Below, piece after piece: positions 17,501 through 26,815 of a DNA stretch of 64,000 nucleotides. The stretch is from assembly GCA_965213885.1 (NCBI GenBank), contig OZ243919.1, positions 62,001 to 126,000 on the forward strand, given 5' to 3'. The notes under the pieces were generated by a model. That model made no database searches. It had not been told where the DNA came from and saw only the letters and a program-made list of their open reading frames with translations. The DNA comes from VYFG01 sp965213885. GTDB lineage: Bacteria > Pseudomonadota > Gammaproteobacteria > Arenicellales > Poriferihabitantaceae. The translations under genes were made by a program, and so were the position numbers. Every line of letters begins with the position of its first letter. Position 1 is the stretch's first letter.

Positions 17501-17604
17501 CGACATTGCCGATCCTGCGGGGCGGCAGATAGGCGGCGGGAAGGCCGACAGGGACGCCATCAGGACGGGCGCGGCACGCTGCGGCCATCCCGGGCCGGGG
17601 TCAC

Positions 17605-18489
17605 TCAGGGCCCGGCCCGGATGATGCCCGCATCGACCAGGACATCGTGCCGGGGCATCCAGATGTCGCCGTGGGGCTGGTCAAACATCCGTTCGAGGAA
17701 TTCCTCGCTGATCCCGATGCCGCGCATCAGCGCGATGTCGTGAGCCTGCTCCCGCTTCGGGTCATAGAATGGGATGGCCTGCTTCAGCTTGCTGTAGTCC
17801 ACCGCATACTGGTGGAACCCAAGTCCCGCATCCGCAGCCAGGGTCCGTTGCCCGCCGCCGAGGAATGCCAGCACGCAGGCGGACAGGCATTCCGCCTCCA
17901 CATGCGTATCCAGCCCCTTGCCGGACACGATCCGGAGAAGCCCCCGGCCCTCGTAGATCGATCCGCCGGGGCTGTCCAGGATCAACGTTCTTCCGCCCGG
18001 GTTCTGTTCCAGGAACGCGCGGAAATCCCGCGTTATGCCAAAATCGATTTCCCCGTCGATGGTGTACCGGCCGGACTCCCGGTCGTAGCCGAAACGGTAT
18101 TTCAGTGAGGGTGCGGTCCACACGTTCTCCTGTTCGCTGCGGGTGTGGATCATCGTCTGGATGGATTCGATGGTGACGACGAGCAGCACCAGGACCGCAG
18201 CCAGCAACGCTCCGAGCAGGACCGTCCTGATCCCGTCCGAGCCGTACCTGCGGTAGTGCAGTTCCGTGATGCGAAGAACACGGGCACCGGCCCAGGGAAT
18301 CGCCACGAGCTTGGGCAGGATGACCAGAGTGATGCCAAGGCCAAGCGTAGCAAGATGGGCCCGAACCAGGGGTACCATCACCAGAAGGTCCAGGACCAGC
18401 AGCAGCACGAACGGGAACAGGAAATCCCTGCCAAGCCGCCGGTAAAAGGGGAAGTGGCCGTTTTCAGAACCGTCGACGGCGTGTTTCAT
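17605..18489 (-). CDS. Membrane-anchored ClpP-like protein (COG3904-like)
   Basis: A 294-residue protein when started at ATG 18489; the longer frame upstream has no conserved sequence. The N-terminal third has membrane segments (FLFPFVLLLVLDLLVMVPLV, LGLGITLVILPKLVAIPW and TVLLGALLAAVLVLLVVTI). The remainder is a ClpP/crotonase-fold domain seen in predicted periplasmic serine-protease-like proteins: LILDSPGGSIYEGRGLLRIV, then the putative nucleophile region AECLSACVLAFLGG and the histidine GLGFHQYAV. Active-site roles are inferred from the fold. The gene is divergent from the polyamine-type ABC operon and may or may not be related to it. Substrates are unknown. Confidence 0.7.
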   Translation of the reverse strand: MKHAVDGSENGHFPFYRRLGRDFLFPFVLLLVLDLLVMVPLVRAHLATLGLGITLVILPKLVAIPWAGARVLRITELHYRRYGSDGIRTVLLGALLAAVLVLLVVTIESIQTMIHTRSEQENVWTAPSLKYRFGYDRESGRYTIDGEIDFGITRDFRAFLEQNPGGRTLILDSPGGSIYEGRGLLRIVSGKGLDTHVEAECLSACVLAFLGGGQRTLAADAGLGFHQYAVDYSKLKQAIPFYDPKREQAHDIALMRGIGISEEFLERMFDQPHGDIWMPRHDVLVDAGIIRAGP

Positions 18490-18649
18490 GACATGAAATG
18501 GGGGACCAGTCTTGATTTTGCCGGATATCGCCGTTAAGGTAATCGAAACGCCAATGTAGTATAAAGACCGTCGTCGATGGATTTCCCGAATCCATTCGCG
18601 TTGAATGCATAATCCCCCCACCGTGCTGCCGGAGAGACAGCCACCAGCC

Positions 18650-19747
18650 ATGTCCGATACCCCCCTGCCACTGGTCCGGTTCGAGAACATACAAAAGAGC
18701 TATGACGGCAAGCTCCTTGTCGTCAAGGATCTGAACCTCAATGTGGCCAAGGGGGAGTTTCTGACCATGCTGGGGCCCTCGGGCTCCGGCAAGACCACCT
18801 GCCTCATGATGCTCGCGGGATTCGAACCCGCAACCCATGGGGAAATCTATCTCAAGGACCAGCCGATCAATCGCGTCCCCCCCCACAAGCGCGGAATCGG
18901 CATGGTGTTCCAGAACTATGCGCTGTTTCCGCACATGACGGTGGCGGAAAACCTCTCGTTCCCGCTGGAGGTGCGCAAGATGGACAAGCCCGAACGCGAG
19001 CGCCGGATCAACCGTGCGCTGGAAATGGTCCAGCTGGACGCGTTCGGTGACCGCCGCCCGGCCCAGCTGTCCGGCGGACAGGCCCAGCGCGTGGCCGTGG
19101 CCAGAGCACTGGTCTTCGACCCGGACCTGGTGCTGATGGACGAGCCGCTGGGCGCCCTGGACAAGAACCTGCGCGAGCAGATGCAGTACGAGATCAAGCA
19201 TATCCACGAGAGCCTGGGCGTCACCGTGGTGTACGTGACCCATGACCAGAGCGAGGCGCTGACGATGTCGAACAGGATTGCGGTGTTCAACGACGGCGTG
19301 ATCCAGCAGCTGGCGCCTCCGGAGGATCTCTACGAGAAGCCCCTGAACGCCTTCGTGGCGAATTTCATCGGCGAGAACAACCGCCTGCTCGGCAGGATCA
19401 CCGGCGTGAACGGCGACAGCTGCACCGTGGATGTGGACGGTGGCGGCTCCGTGGTCGCCAACAGCATCAACATCGGGGGCGAGGGCGCACGGACGACCCT
19501 GTCGCTGCGCCCGGAGCGCGTGGCGATCAATCCCGAAACCGGATCGCTGCCGAATATTTTCGATGCCAAGGTCGAGGAGCTGATCTATCTTGGTGATCAT
19601 ATCCGTACCCGCGTGGACGTGTGCGGCCACGACGATTTCGTCGTCAAGATTCCCAACTCCAGTCACCATGCAAGCCTGGAGGTGGGCAATTCGGTGAAGG
19701 TCGGTTGGAACGTCGAGGACTGTCGGGCGCTGAATCCTTCGGACTGA
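18650..19747 (+). CDS. potA: Spermidine/putrescine-type ABC transporter ATPase
   Basis: A 365-residue ATPase of the PotA/FbpC class that energises uptake of polyamines or a related cation. ATG 18650 (MSDTPLPLVRFENIQKSYDG) is preferred over 18605 because it matches the family start. Walker A GPSGSGKTT, Q-loop VFQNYALFPHMTV, signature LSGGQAQRVAVARAL, Walker B LVLMDEPLGALD and H-loop VTHDQSEA are present. The C-terminal TOBE_2 domain follows from about residue 280 (LSLRPERVAINPE). It is the first gene of an operon with the binding protein and two permeases, all on the plus strand. The gene name is by similarity; substrate specificity within the polyamine/opine group is not fixed by sequence. 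Confidence 0.88.
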   Translation: MSDTPLPLVRFENIQKSYDGKLLVVKDLNLNVAKGEFLTMLGPSGSGKTTCLMMLAGFEPATHGEIYLKDQPINRVPPHKRGIGMVFQNYALFPHMTVAENLSFPLEVRKMDKPERERRINRALEMVQLDAFGDRRPAQLSGGQAQRVAVARALVFDPDLVLMDEPLGALDKNLREQMQYEIKHIHESLGVTVVYVTHDQSEALTMSNRIAVFNDGVIQQLAPPEDLYEKPLNAFVANFIGENNRLLGRITGVNGDSCTVDVDGGGSVVANSINIGGEGARTTLSLRPERVAINPETGSLPNIFDAKVEELIYLGDHIRTRVDVCGHDDFVVKIPNSSHHASLEVGNSVKVGWNVEDCRALNPSD

Positions 19748-19880
19748 GTCCGGCACGTGACCGTCATCCCCAAGGCAATCTGATTGCGTGTTCATTCCGG
19801 ATCAAACCTGAAGCCTGTCAACCTTAATAAACAAACACTGATCGAACCCCTACATTGAACCCCCAAGAGGAAATCAACAC

Positions 19881-20972
19881 ATGAAAACACTGTTCAAGAA
19901 AACCCTGATCGCCACCGCGGTCTCCGTCGGCGTGGTCGGCGCCGCGTCCGCCAAGGACCTGGTTGTCGTCTCCTGGGGCGGTGCCTATACCGCCAGCCAG
20001 CAGAACGCCTACCATGAGCCCTACATGGCGGCGAACCCTGACATCAAGATCATCAACGACGATTCCGCCAACGGTGCCGTCGCGAAGCTGCGTGCGATGG
20101 CCGAGGCGGACAACTGGACCTGGCACCTGGTGGACATGGTGGCATCCGACGCCATCCTGAGCTGCGACGAGGGCCTGATCGATGAAGTCGACCATGATGT
20201 CGTGCTTGCCGCAGCGCCCGACGGCACTCCGGCCACCGAGGATTTCGGCAACCTGATCGTATCCCCCTGCTTTGTTCCGCAGATCGTGTATTCCACCACC
20301 TTCGGATACCGTACCGACCTGGTGAAGGCAGCGCCCACCTCCATTGCCGACGTGTTTGACCTGGAGAAGATTCCGGGCAAGCGTTCGCTGGAGAAAAAGG
20401 CCATCAACAACCTGGAATGGGCATTGCTGGCCGACGGTGTTGCGCCCGACCAGGTGTACGACCTGCTGGCAACCGATGAGGGCGTGGCGCGGGCATTCGC
20501 CAAGCTCGACACCATCAAGGACCAAGTGATCTGGTGGGAAAAGGGCGCACAGACCCCGCAGCTGCTGGCTGACGGCGAAGTCGTCATGGGCTCCACCTAC
20601 AACGGCCGCCTGTTCTCCGTCATCGAGGAGGAAAAGCAGCCCATCGCCATGATGTGGGATTGGCAGGTATTCGATCTGGACGGCTGGGTGATTCCCAAGG
20701 GTGCGCCGGACAAGGAAGATGTGTTGACGTACCTTAAATTCGCCACCGACACCCAGCGTCTGGCCGACCAGGCCAAGTTCATCTCCTACGGTCCGGCCCG
20801 CGTATCCTCCGCGCCGCTGGTGGGCAAGCATGCTACCCTCGGAATCGATATGGCCCCGCACATGCCGACCAACCCGGAGAACGCCAAGAACACGCTGATC
20901 TACAACTACGAGTTCTGGGCGGACAACGTGGACGATCTCAACGAGCGCTTCACCGCCTGGTTGAACCAGTAA
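19881..20972 (+). CDS. Extracellular solute-binding protein, PotD/SBP_bac_1-like
   Basis: A 363-residue periplasmic binding protein with a clear Sec signal peptide (KTLFKKTLIATAVSVGVVG, cleaved after AASA). The mature protein begins KDLVVVSWGGAYTASQQNAY, the opening typical of type II binding proteins for polyamines, and has VVMGSTYNGRLF and DGWVIPKGAPDKEDVL segments. A strong RBS (AAGAGGAAA) lies 8 bases before the start. The gene is second in the operon, and a block of stem-loops follows it before the permease gene, an arrangement that usually lets the binding protein be made in excess. Confidence 0.88.
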   Translation: MKTLFKKTLIATAVSVGVVGAASAKDLVVVSWGGAYTASQQNAYHEPYMAANPDIKIINDDSANGAVAKLRAMAEADNWTWHLVDMVASDAILSCDEGLIDEVDHDVVLAAAPDGTPATEDFGNLIVSPCFVPQIVYSTTFGYRTDLVKAAPTSIADVFDLEKIPGKRSLEKKAINNLEWALLADGVAPDQVYDLLATDEGVARAFAKLDTIKDQVIWWEKGAQTPQLLADGEVVMGSTYNGRLFSVIEEEKQPIAMMWDWQVFDLDGWVIPKGAPDKEDVLTYLKFATDTQRLADQAKFISYGPARVSSAPLVGKHATLGIDMAPHMPTNPENAKNTLIYNYEFWADNVDDLNERFTAWLNQ

Positions 20973-21108
20973 CCGTCACCTGCTTCCACCGGTCGCCGGC
21001 CAGTTTCCGGCGGCCGGTGGAAAGAACGGATGGCTGGAAACGGTGACGGATTTACCGGGAATGCGCCCCGTCTCCGGCGACGCATTCCCGGTTGATCCCG
21101 AATCGGGA
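20973..21108 (+). promoter_or_regulatory. Cluster of stem-loops between binding-protein and permease genes
   Basis: Three hairpins can be read. The first has an outer stem 20973-20980/21042-21049 (perfect 8 bp) enclosing an inner stem 20983-20999/21007-21023 (17 pairs, one of them G-U) with a 7-base loop. The second is a perfect 12-bp stem 21054-21065/21081-21092. The third is a short palindrome at 21096-21108. None is followed by a T run, so this is not a classic terminator; mRNA protection or partial attenuation downstream of the binding-protein gene is the likely role. Confidence 0.7.
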
Positions 21109-21131
21109 AACCACCACTTCCTGCAGAACAT

Positions 21132-22415
21132 ATGACCAGCGCCACCGCAAGCGACGCGAATCTCACGGCCACCGGCGAAGTGATGACCGCCGATGGCGTG
21201 CCGCTCAGGATCAGCCTGGCGCGGGCGCGAAGACGCAGCCGGAACCGGGCGTTGCTGCTCGTGGCGCCCCTGTTCCTGTTCGTACTCATCACGTTCTTCA
21301 TCCCCATCCTGTCCATGTTGTTCCGCAGTGTGGAAAACCAGCTTGTGGGGGAGACGCTGCCGCACACGGTCGAAGCACTGCAGCAGTGGGATGAGACCAG
21401 CGGCGAACTGCCTCCCGAGGAAGTCTATGCCGCGATGGCGGAGGATCTCAGGGTCGCGAACGAAAACAAGACCTCCGGCAAGGTGGGGCGCCGGATGAAC
21501 TACGAGAAGTCTGGATTCGCCAGCCTGTTCCGTTCCACGGCGAGGCGGATCAAGCGGATCGAGGCGCCCTACAAGGAATCGCTGATCAAGACGAAGAAGG
21601 ACTGGGGGGAACTGGAAACCTGGCAGGTGCTCAAGCGGGAGAGCGACGCCTATACATTGTCCTATTACCTGGCCGCCGTTGATTTTGCCTATTCCCCGAC
21701 CGGGGAAGTGCTGAAACTTCCGGACGACAGGAGTCTCTACGTCGGGCTCTTCTGGCGAACCATCTGGATGAGCCTGCTGATCACGGTGCTCTGCCTCATC
21801 CTTGCCTACCCGATCTCCTACCTGCTGTCCACCCTGCCGGTCAAGACCAGCAACCTGTTGATGATCCTGGTGCTGCTGCCCTTCTGGACATCCCTCCTGG
21901 TCAGGACTTCCGCCTGGATCGCGCTCCTGCAGAAGGAGGGGGTGATCAACGACCTTCTGGTCTGGGTCGGCCTGATCGGAGACGAACACAGGCTGACCAT
22001 GATCCATAACGCCACCGGCACCATCGTGGCCATGACCCATGTGCTGCTGCCATTCATGGTGTTGCCGCTGTACAGCGTCATGAAGACCATTCCCCCGAGT
22101 TACTTGCGTGCGGCAAGGTCGCTCGGGGCTACCCCGTTCATGGCATTCGTCCGTGTCTACATGCCGAACACGGTGCCCGGCATCGGTGCGGGCGCACTGC
22201 TGGTATTCATCATCTCCATCGGCTACTACATCACGCCAGCCCTGGTGGGCGGCCAGAGCGGAACGCTGATCAGCAACTTCATCGCGTACCACCTGAGCGT
22301 TTCCCTCAACTGGGGCCTTGCCGCGGCGCTCGGAACCATCCTGCTGGTGCTCGTGCTGGTGCTCTATATCCTGTACGACAAGATCGTTGGCATCGACAAC
22401 ATGAAGATGGGTTGA
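21132..22415 (+). CDS. potB: Polyamine-type ABC transporter permease, PotB-like, with large periplasmic insertion
   Basis: A 427-residue inner-membrane permease, about 130 residues longer than E. coli PotB. TM1 is ALLLVAPLFLFVLITFFIPI; then residues about 60-190 form a charged, mostly soluble insertion (contains ELPPEEVYAAMAEDL and RRIKRIEAPYKESL) before TM2 at LFWRTIWMSLLITVLCLILA. The EAA coupling loop is RAARSLGATPFMAFVRVYMP. A membrane segment ends TPALVGGQSGTLISNFI as in the PotB/PotC family. The insertion is seen in a subset of proteobacterial permeases and its role is not known. The next gene starts 4 bases after the stop. Confidence 0.87.
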   Translation: MTSATASDANLTATGEVMTADGVPLRISLARARRRSRNRALLLVAPLFLFVLITFFIPILSMLFRSVENQLVGETLPHTVEALQQWDETSGELPPEEVYAAMAEDLRVANENKTSGKVGRRMNYEKSGFASLFRSTARRIKRIEAPYKESLIKTKKDWGELETWQVLKRESDAYTLSYYLAAVDFAYSPTGEVLKLPDDRSLYVGLFWRTIWMSLLITVLCLILAYPISYLLSTLPVKTSNLLMILVLLPFWTSLLVRTSAWIALLQKEGVINDLLVWVGLIGDEHRLTMIHNATGTIVAMTHVLLPFMVLPLYSVMKTIPPSYLRAARSLGATPFMAFVRVYMPNTVPGIGAGALLVFIISIGYYITPALVGGQSGTLISNFIAYHLSVSLNWGLAAALGTILLVLVLVLYILYDKIVGIDNMKMG

Positions 22416-22419
22416 CGAT

Positions 22420-23268
22420 ATGGCGCTACCCCTGCACGCAACCACAGGTGAAAAAATCTGGTATTACGTCTTTCGCACGATCTGTGGCCTGATCTTCTTC
22501 TTCCTGATCGCCCCCATCATCGTGGTGATCCCGCTGTCTTTCAACGCGGTGCCGTTCTTCACGTTCACCGAGGCAATGCTCACCTTCGATCCGGCGGGCT
22601 ATTCGCTCAAGTGGTACCAGGATTTCTTCACCGATCTCAACTGGCAGGGGGCGGTGAAGAACAGCTTCATCATCGCGGTGTTCTCCACCCTGATCGCCAC
22701 GGGGCTCGGCACCGTGGCGGCACTCGGACTGAGCCGGCCGGAAATGCCGGCGCGGACCATCATCATGGGAATCCTGATCTCGCCGATGATCGTTCCCCTG
22801 ATCATCGCCGCCGCGGGGATGTTCTTCTTCTACAGCGATATCGGCCTGGCTTCCACCCACATCGGGGTCATCCTGGCCCACGCTGCCATGGGGACACCGT
22901 TCGTGGTGATCACGGTGACCGCCACGCTGGTGGGGTTCGATCACAGCCTCACCCGCGCAGCCGCCATGCTGGGCGCCAACCCCACCCGGACCTTCTTCAA
23001 GGTCATCGTACCTTTGATCCTGCCGGGCGTGATCGCCGGCGCCCTGTTCGCCTTCGTGACCTCCTTCGACGAGGTGGTGGTGGTCCGTTTCGTGGGCAGC
23101 TATCAGCAGCGCACCATTCCCTGGGCGATGTTCTCCGGACTCCGCGAACAGATCAGCCCCACCATACTGGCGGTAGCCACCTTGCTGGTCATCCTTTCCG
23201 TGCTGATGCTCACCACGGTGGAGTTGCTCCGCCGGCGGAGTGACCGGATCCGGGGGATCGACCAGTAA
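22420..23268 (+). CDS. potC: Polyamine-type ABC transporter permease, PotC-like
   Basis: A 282-residue inner-membrane permease with six predicted membrane segments (first IFFFLIAPIIVVIPLSFNAV). The EAA loop reads RAAAMLGANPTRTFFKVIVP, and the segment FVTSFDEVVVVRFVGSYQQR is typical of PotC relatives. It forms the membrane channel with the PotB-like protein and completes a four-gene operon (ATPase, binding protein, two permeases). It ends 40 bases from the convergent thrC. Confidence 0.88.
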   Translation: MALPLHATTGEKIWYYVFRTICGLIFFFLIAPIIVVIPLSFNAVPFFTFTEAMLTFDPAGYSLKWYQDFFTDLNWQGAVKNSFIIAVFSTLIATGLGTVAALGLSRPEMPARTIIMGILISPMIVPLIIAAAGMFFFYSDIGLASTHIGVILAHAAMGTPFVVITVTATLVGFDHSLTRAAAMLGANPTRTFFKVIVPLILPGVIAGALFAFVTSFDEVVVVRFVGSYQQRTIPWAMFSGLREQISPTILAVATLLVILSVLMLTTVELLRRRSDRIRGIDQ

Positions 23269-23270
23269 CG

Positions 23271-23301
23271 CCCCGGCCGCCTGCAGGGACCGGTTCCGGG
23301 G
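23271..23301. terminator. Candidate bidirectional stem-loop between potC and thrC
   Basis: A 7-bp GC-rich inverted repeat (gccccgg / ccggggc) with a loop of about 19 bases lies between two converging genes. There is no clear T run on either side, so it is only a candidate terminator. Confidence 0.3.
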
Positions 23302-23307
23302 CCGGGC

Positions 23308-24708
23308 TCAGCCCGGGGTGCTCCGGGCGTCCCGGTCGATGAGTCCGCGAACCGCGTCCAGCGAATTGGCCACCTGCCGCATCCGCTCCTCTCCCTCCAT
23401 GATGTGACCCAGGCAGGGCGGCAGGGGTACGCGGACACCGCAGGCTTCCGATACCGCATCGGCAAACTTCGCCGGATGGGCGGTGCCCAGCACCACGGTG
23501 GGAATGCCCGGCTCTCCATGCACCCGGGCCGCGGCCACGCCGATCACGGAATGGGGGTCCATGACCTCGCCGGAATTCCGGTAGACCCGGCCGATTTCGG
23601 CGCGGGTGGCCCCGTCGTCAAGCCGGTGTGCCGCGAACAGTTCGCGGGCCCTTGCAAGTTCGTTACCGGTGATCTCGAACCGGCCGTTGCGGGCGAACTC
23701 TCCCATCAGTCCGCGAATGCGGCCCGCATCCCGGTCCAGCAGTTCATACAGGTAGCGCTCGAAATTGCTCGAGATCTGGATGTCCATGCTCGGCGACAGG
23801 GTGGGGCTGACTCCCTGTTGCTCCATCCTGCCGGATTCGAAGAACCGGGTGAGAATGTCATTGCTGTTGCTGCCGATGATCAGCCGGTTGATGGGCAGAC
23901 CCATCCGGCTGGCAACATAGCCCGCAAGCACATTGCCGAAGTTTCCCGTGGGAACGGAGAAATTGACCGGACGGTCCGGCGCCCCCAACTCCAGCGCTGC
24001 GCGGAAGTAGTACACAACCTGGGCCGTGATCCGCGCCCAGTTGATGGAGTTCACTGCCGAGAGGTTGTGTCGGGCGCGGAAGCCGGCATCGTTGAACATC
24101 GCCTTGACCAGGTTCTGGCAGTCGTCGAAGGTGCCATCCACCGCAAGGTTTTGAATGTTGTCATCGAGTACGCTGGTCATCTGCCTGCGCTGCACCTCGG
24201 ACACCTTCCCGTGGGGATGCAGCATGTAGAGCCTGACGGCGTCGAGTCCGCGGACCGCCTCAATCGCCGCGGAGCCGGTATCGCCGGAGGTGGCGCCGAC
24301 AATGGTGCAGGTCTCGCCACGCTCGCCGAGGAGGTGATTGAACAGGTGCCCCAGGAACTGCAGGGCAAAGTCCTTGAACGCCAGCGTGGGGCCGTGGAAC
24401 AGCTCCATCACGTACAGTGAGGTGTCCAGTTGCTTCAGCGGCGCGATTGCACCGTGGTTGAAGCGGGCATACGCCTCCCGCGTCAGCCTGGCGAGGATGT
24501 CCGCGGGAATGTCGCTGCCGGTGAAGCCAGACAGGATGCGGAACGCCAGTTCGGGGTAGGGCAGCCCGCGCATCGCGCGTATCCGGTCGGCCTCCAGTGT
24601 CGGCCAGGACCGGGGCAGGTACAGTCCGCCGTCTTCAGCGAGCCCCTTCAGGGTGACATCTGCAAATCCGAGGTGTGCGGCGGCACCCCGCGTACTTTCA
24701 TAGATCAC
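23308..24708 (-). CDS. thrC: Threonine synthase
   Basis: A 466-residue PLP enzyme that converts O-phosphohomoserine to threonine in the cytoplasm. The N-terminal MIYESTRGAAAHLGFADV and EDGGLYLPRSWP are typical of the bacterial type-1 enzyme. The PLP lysine is K112 in HGPTLAFKDFALQFLG. Later motifs include GATSGDTGSAAIEA, LSAVNSINWARITAQ and FSVPTGNFGNVLAGY. Its usual neighbours hom and thrB are not adjacent. The gene is convergent with the polyamine operon and followed upstream by the ligase gene on the same strand (107 bp gap). Confidence 0.96.
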   Translation of the reverse strand: MIYESTRGAAAHLGFADVTLKGLAEDGGLYLPRSWPTLEADRIRAMRGLPYPELAFRILSGFTGSDIPADILARLTREAYARFNHGAIAPLKQLDTSLYVMELFHGPTLAFKDFALQFLGHLFNHLLGERGETCTIVGATSGDTGSAAIEAVRGLDAVRLYMLHPHGKVSEVQRRQMTSVLDDNIQNLAVDGTFDDCQNLVKAMFNDAGFRARHNLSAVNSINWARITAQVVYYFRAALELGAPDRPVNFSVPTGNFGNVLAGYVASRMGLPINRLIIGSNSNDILTRFFESGRMEQQGVSPTLSPSMDIQISSNFERYLYELLDRDAGRIRGLMGEFARNGRFEITGNELARARELFAAHRLDDGATRAEIGRVYRNSGEVMDPHSVIGVAAARVHGEPGIPTVVLGTAHPAKFADAVSEACGVRVPLPPCLGHIMEGEERMRQVANSLDAVRGLIDRDARSTPG

Positions 24709-24815
24709 GTTGGGATATCCGGGGTTCGCCCGGGTTCGGAGAGCCGCAATTCTATCATCGCCGACGCTGGCCGGTCCGCATGCAACATTGCTCCGGTTTC
24801 AGGGCCGGCGCCGGC

Positions 24816-26375
24816 TCAGTGGTTTCCGGTGCCGACTTCATGCGCTTCGAAGATCGCAGGAAGCTCCTGCAGCGCGATCTTGCCGAGGGGGGTTCGCGGA
24901 AGTTCACCGACGACGGCAAACCGGGAGATCCGGTTGTGGCTGGACGCCAGCGCATTGTATTCCCGGATCACCCGCCGGGCCTCTTCGGTCGGTTCGTCCC
25001 CATCCATCGCCAGCACGCACGCCGGCCGCATGTCCACCTCCAGCACGCCGGCCTCCTTGATTGCGGGGTCCCGCTCCAGCAGGGTCTCCAGCTCTTCCGG
25101 ATAAACGTTCTTGCCGGCCTCGGTCACGATCAGCCGCTTCAGACGGCCGGTGAGTGTGACGCGTCCCTGGTCGTCGATCCAGCCGATATCGCCGGTCTTG
25201 AACCAGCCGTTCTCGAGAGCCTGTGCGGTCTGCTCGGGATCCTCGTATCCCAGCATGACGTTGGGACCCTTGATCCAGATCTCCCCCTGGCCGCTTTCAT
25301 CGGGTTCATTGACCCGTACCTGGACATGCTCTACGGGCTTTCCCACGCTCTGCGGTGCACTGTCGAAGTTTTCCTGGACGCAGGCCAGTGGAGCGGTTTC
25401 GGTCAGGCCGTAGCCCTGTCGCAGCGGCAGACCGAGGTCCTGGAAAAACCGGGTGATCTGCCCATCCAGGTGGGAGCCTCCGCTGACCCAGACATTGATC
25501 CGTCCTCCGAGGCGTTTGCGCAGGGGCGCATTGAGGTACTGCCTGAATCTGGGGGGTGCGGCCCTGAGCAACCGAAGGTAGAGCGCGAGCCCCCTGCCTC
25601 CTTCCCGGAACTTCCTTTCCAGGCCCAGCATCACGTTGCGGAACAGTCGCGGGACGGCGATGACCACGGTGACCCTTTCCTCCTCCAGGGCCGCGACGAT
25701 TTCGCTGGCGGCGAGTACCTTCGGTGTAACCAGAGAGGCTCCGACGTAGTAGGGGAGATTCACATTGGCGGTGATGCCCATGGCGTGGGAAAACGGCAAC
25801 AGCGAAATGAACCGGTCGCCGGGGCCGAACTTCTGGATTTTCACCGCGGCCAGTACGTTTGCGGCCAGGTTGCCATGGGTCAGGCGCACCACCTTGGGGT
25901 TGCCGGTGCTCCCGGAAGTGTAAAGCCGGGCGGCGACGGCATCCGGTTCGTCCGCCGCCGCGATGGCGTTTTCCGCCGCTGCCAGCGCCTCGTCGGTATC
26001 GAGGCTGATTTCCATGCATGGCTCGTGGACGATTCCGGAGCCGTGCACCAGCATGATGTCAGGTTTGACCGCCTCGATCTGGGCGGCGATGTCGCGGTCG
26101 CTGTTGCCAATGTGGATCGGGGCGATCATGCAGCCGACCCGCCATGCGGCCAGGGCGGCCACGGTCCATTCCGGACCGTTGGGTGCCGTGATGCCCACGG
26201 TGGCGCCGGGGCTGACGCCGGATTTTCGGAGCTTGTGTGCCGTGACAAGGGCCGCATGGTGGATCTGGCGATACCGCACCTCCCTGCGGCCTTCCTGCTG
26301 GCGGCAAATCCAGGCCATATCGTCCCCGTGCAGCAACAAAGAGGGCTCGATCAGCTTCCAGAGATTACTGGCCAC
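24816..26375 (-). CDS. AMP-dependent acyl-CoA synthetase/ligase family enzyme
   Basis: A 519-residue adenylate-forming enzyme of the ANL superfamily. The P-loop motif A3 is ARLYTSGSTGNPKVVRLTH, motif A5 is GYGLTETAPLA, motif A7 is GWFKTGDIGWID, and the C-terminal catalytic lysine lies in RTPLGKIALQEL. It would activate a carboxylic acid as acyl-AMP and probably transfer it to CoA. The length and motifs suit a long-chain or medium-chain acyl-CoA ligase, but the acid is not identifiable and no fatty-acid genes are adjacent. It is monocistronic or loosely linked to thrC. Confidence 0.85.
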   Translation of the reverse strand: MASNLWKLIEPSLLLHGDDMAWICRQQEGRREVRYRQIHHAALVTAHKLRKSGVSPGATVGITAPNGPEWTVAALAAWRVGCMIAPIHIGNSDRDIAAQIEAVKPDIMLVHGSGIVHEPCMEISLDTDEALAAAENAIAAADEPDAVAARLYTSGSTGNPKVVRLTHGNLAANVLAAVKIQKFGPGDRFISLLPFSHAMGITANVNLPYYVGASLVTPKVLAASEIVAALEEERVTVVIAVPRLFRNVMLGLERKFREGGRGLALYLRLLRAAPPRFRQYLNAPLRKRLGGRINVWVSGGSHLDGQITRFFQDLGLPLRQGYGLTETAPLACVQENFDSAPQSVGKPVEHVQVRVNEPDESGQGEIWIKGPNVMLGYEDPEQTAQALENGWFKTGDIGWIDDQGRVTLTGRLKRLIVTEAGKNVYPEELETLLERDPAIKEAGVLEVDMRPACVLAMDGDEPTEEARRVIREYNALASSHNRISRFAVVGELPRTPLGKIALQELPAIFEAHEVGTGNH

Positions 26376-26815
26376 GATGATTTCAGGGGTGTGGGAAAAT
26401 GCGGCCTTGTTTCATTATCTGCTCCTATCCGCCAGCCAACCGGCGGCAATTTCGAGTCAATTTAACCACAAACGCAGGGGTGGGACAACGAAGAGGGATT
26501 GGCCGCTGTCGGGGATTTCAGATCCGAGGATGGGGGATCGAAAATTGGGGTTGCTGTATGAGAATTGCTGGAACGGGGGTAGCATCAAATCGAATCACGA
26601 TGAGTGTATTACGAGGATTCGGCCCTTCATCCGAACCATTGGCATAGATCATGCATGACACGGGCAATATAGTGTACGACCTGGTAGATGCAGTGGATCG
26701 TCACCTTTCGACAAAGGCCCTCGACAACTGCGAATGTATTGCGAAAACCTGGCGCGCTACATTTTCAACATACAGACTGTGGCGGCCAACCACGTAAAGC
26801 GCCGGCAGCGGGGAC
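26376..26815. other. Gene-free stretch
   Basis: No recognisable gene. A 47-codon plus-strand frame from ATG 26651 (MHDTGNIVYDLVDAVDRHL) is the only tidy one, and it has no known relatives that I can name. The stretch separates the ligase promoter region from a surface-protein fragment. Confidence 0.3.

Noticed and set aside
24675..26465. 596-codon plus-strand open frame opposite the acyl-CoA ligase
   Set aside because: Antisense shadow; the minus strand carries all ANL motifs.
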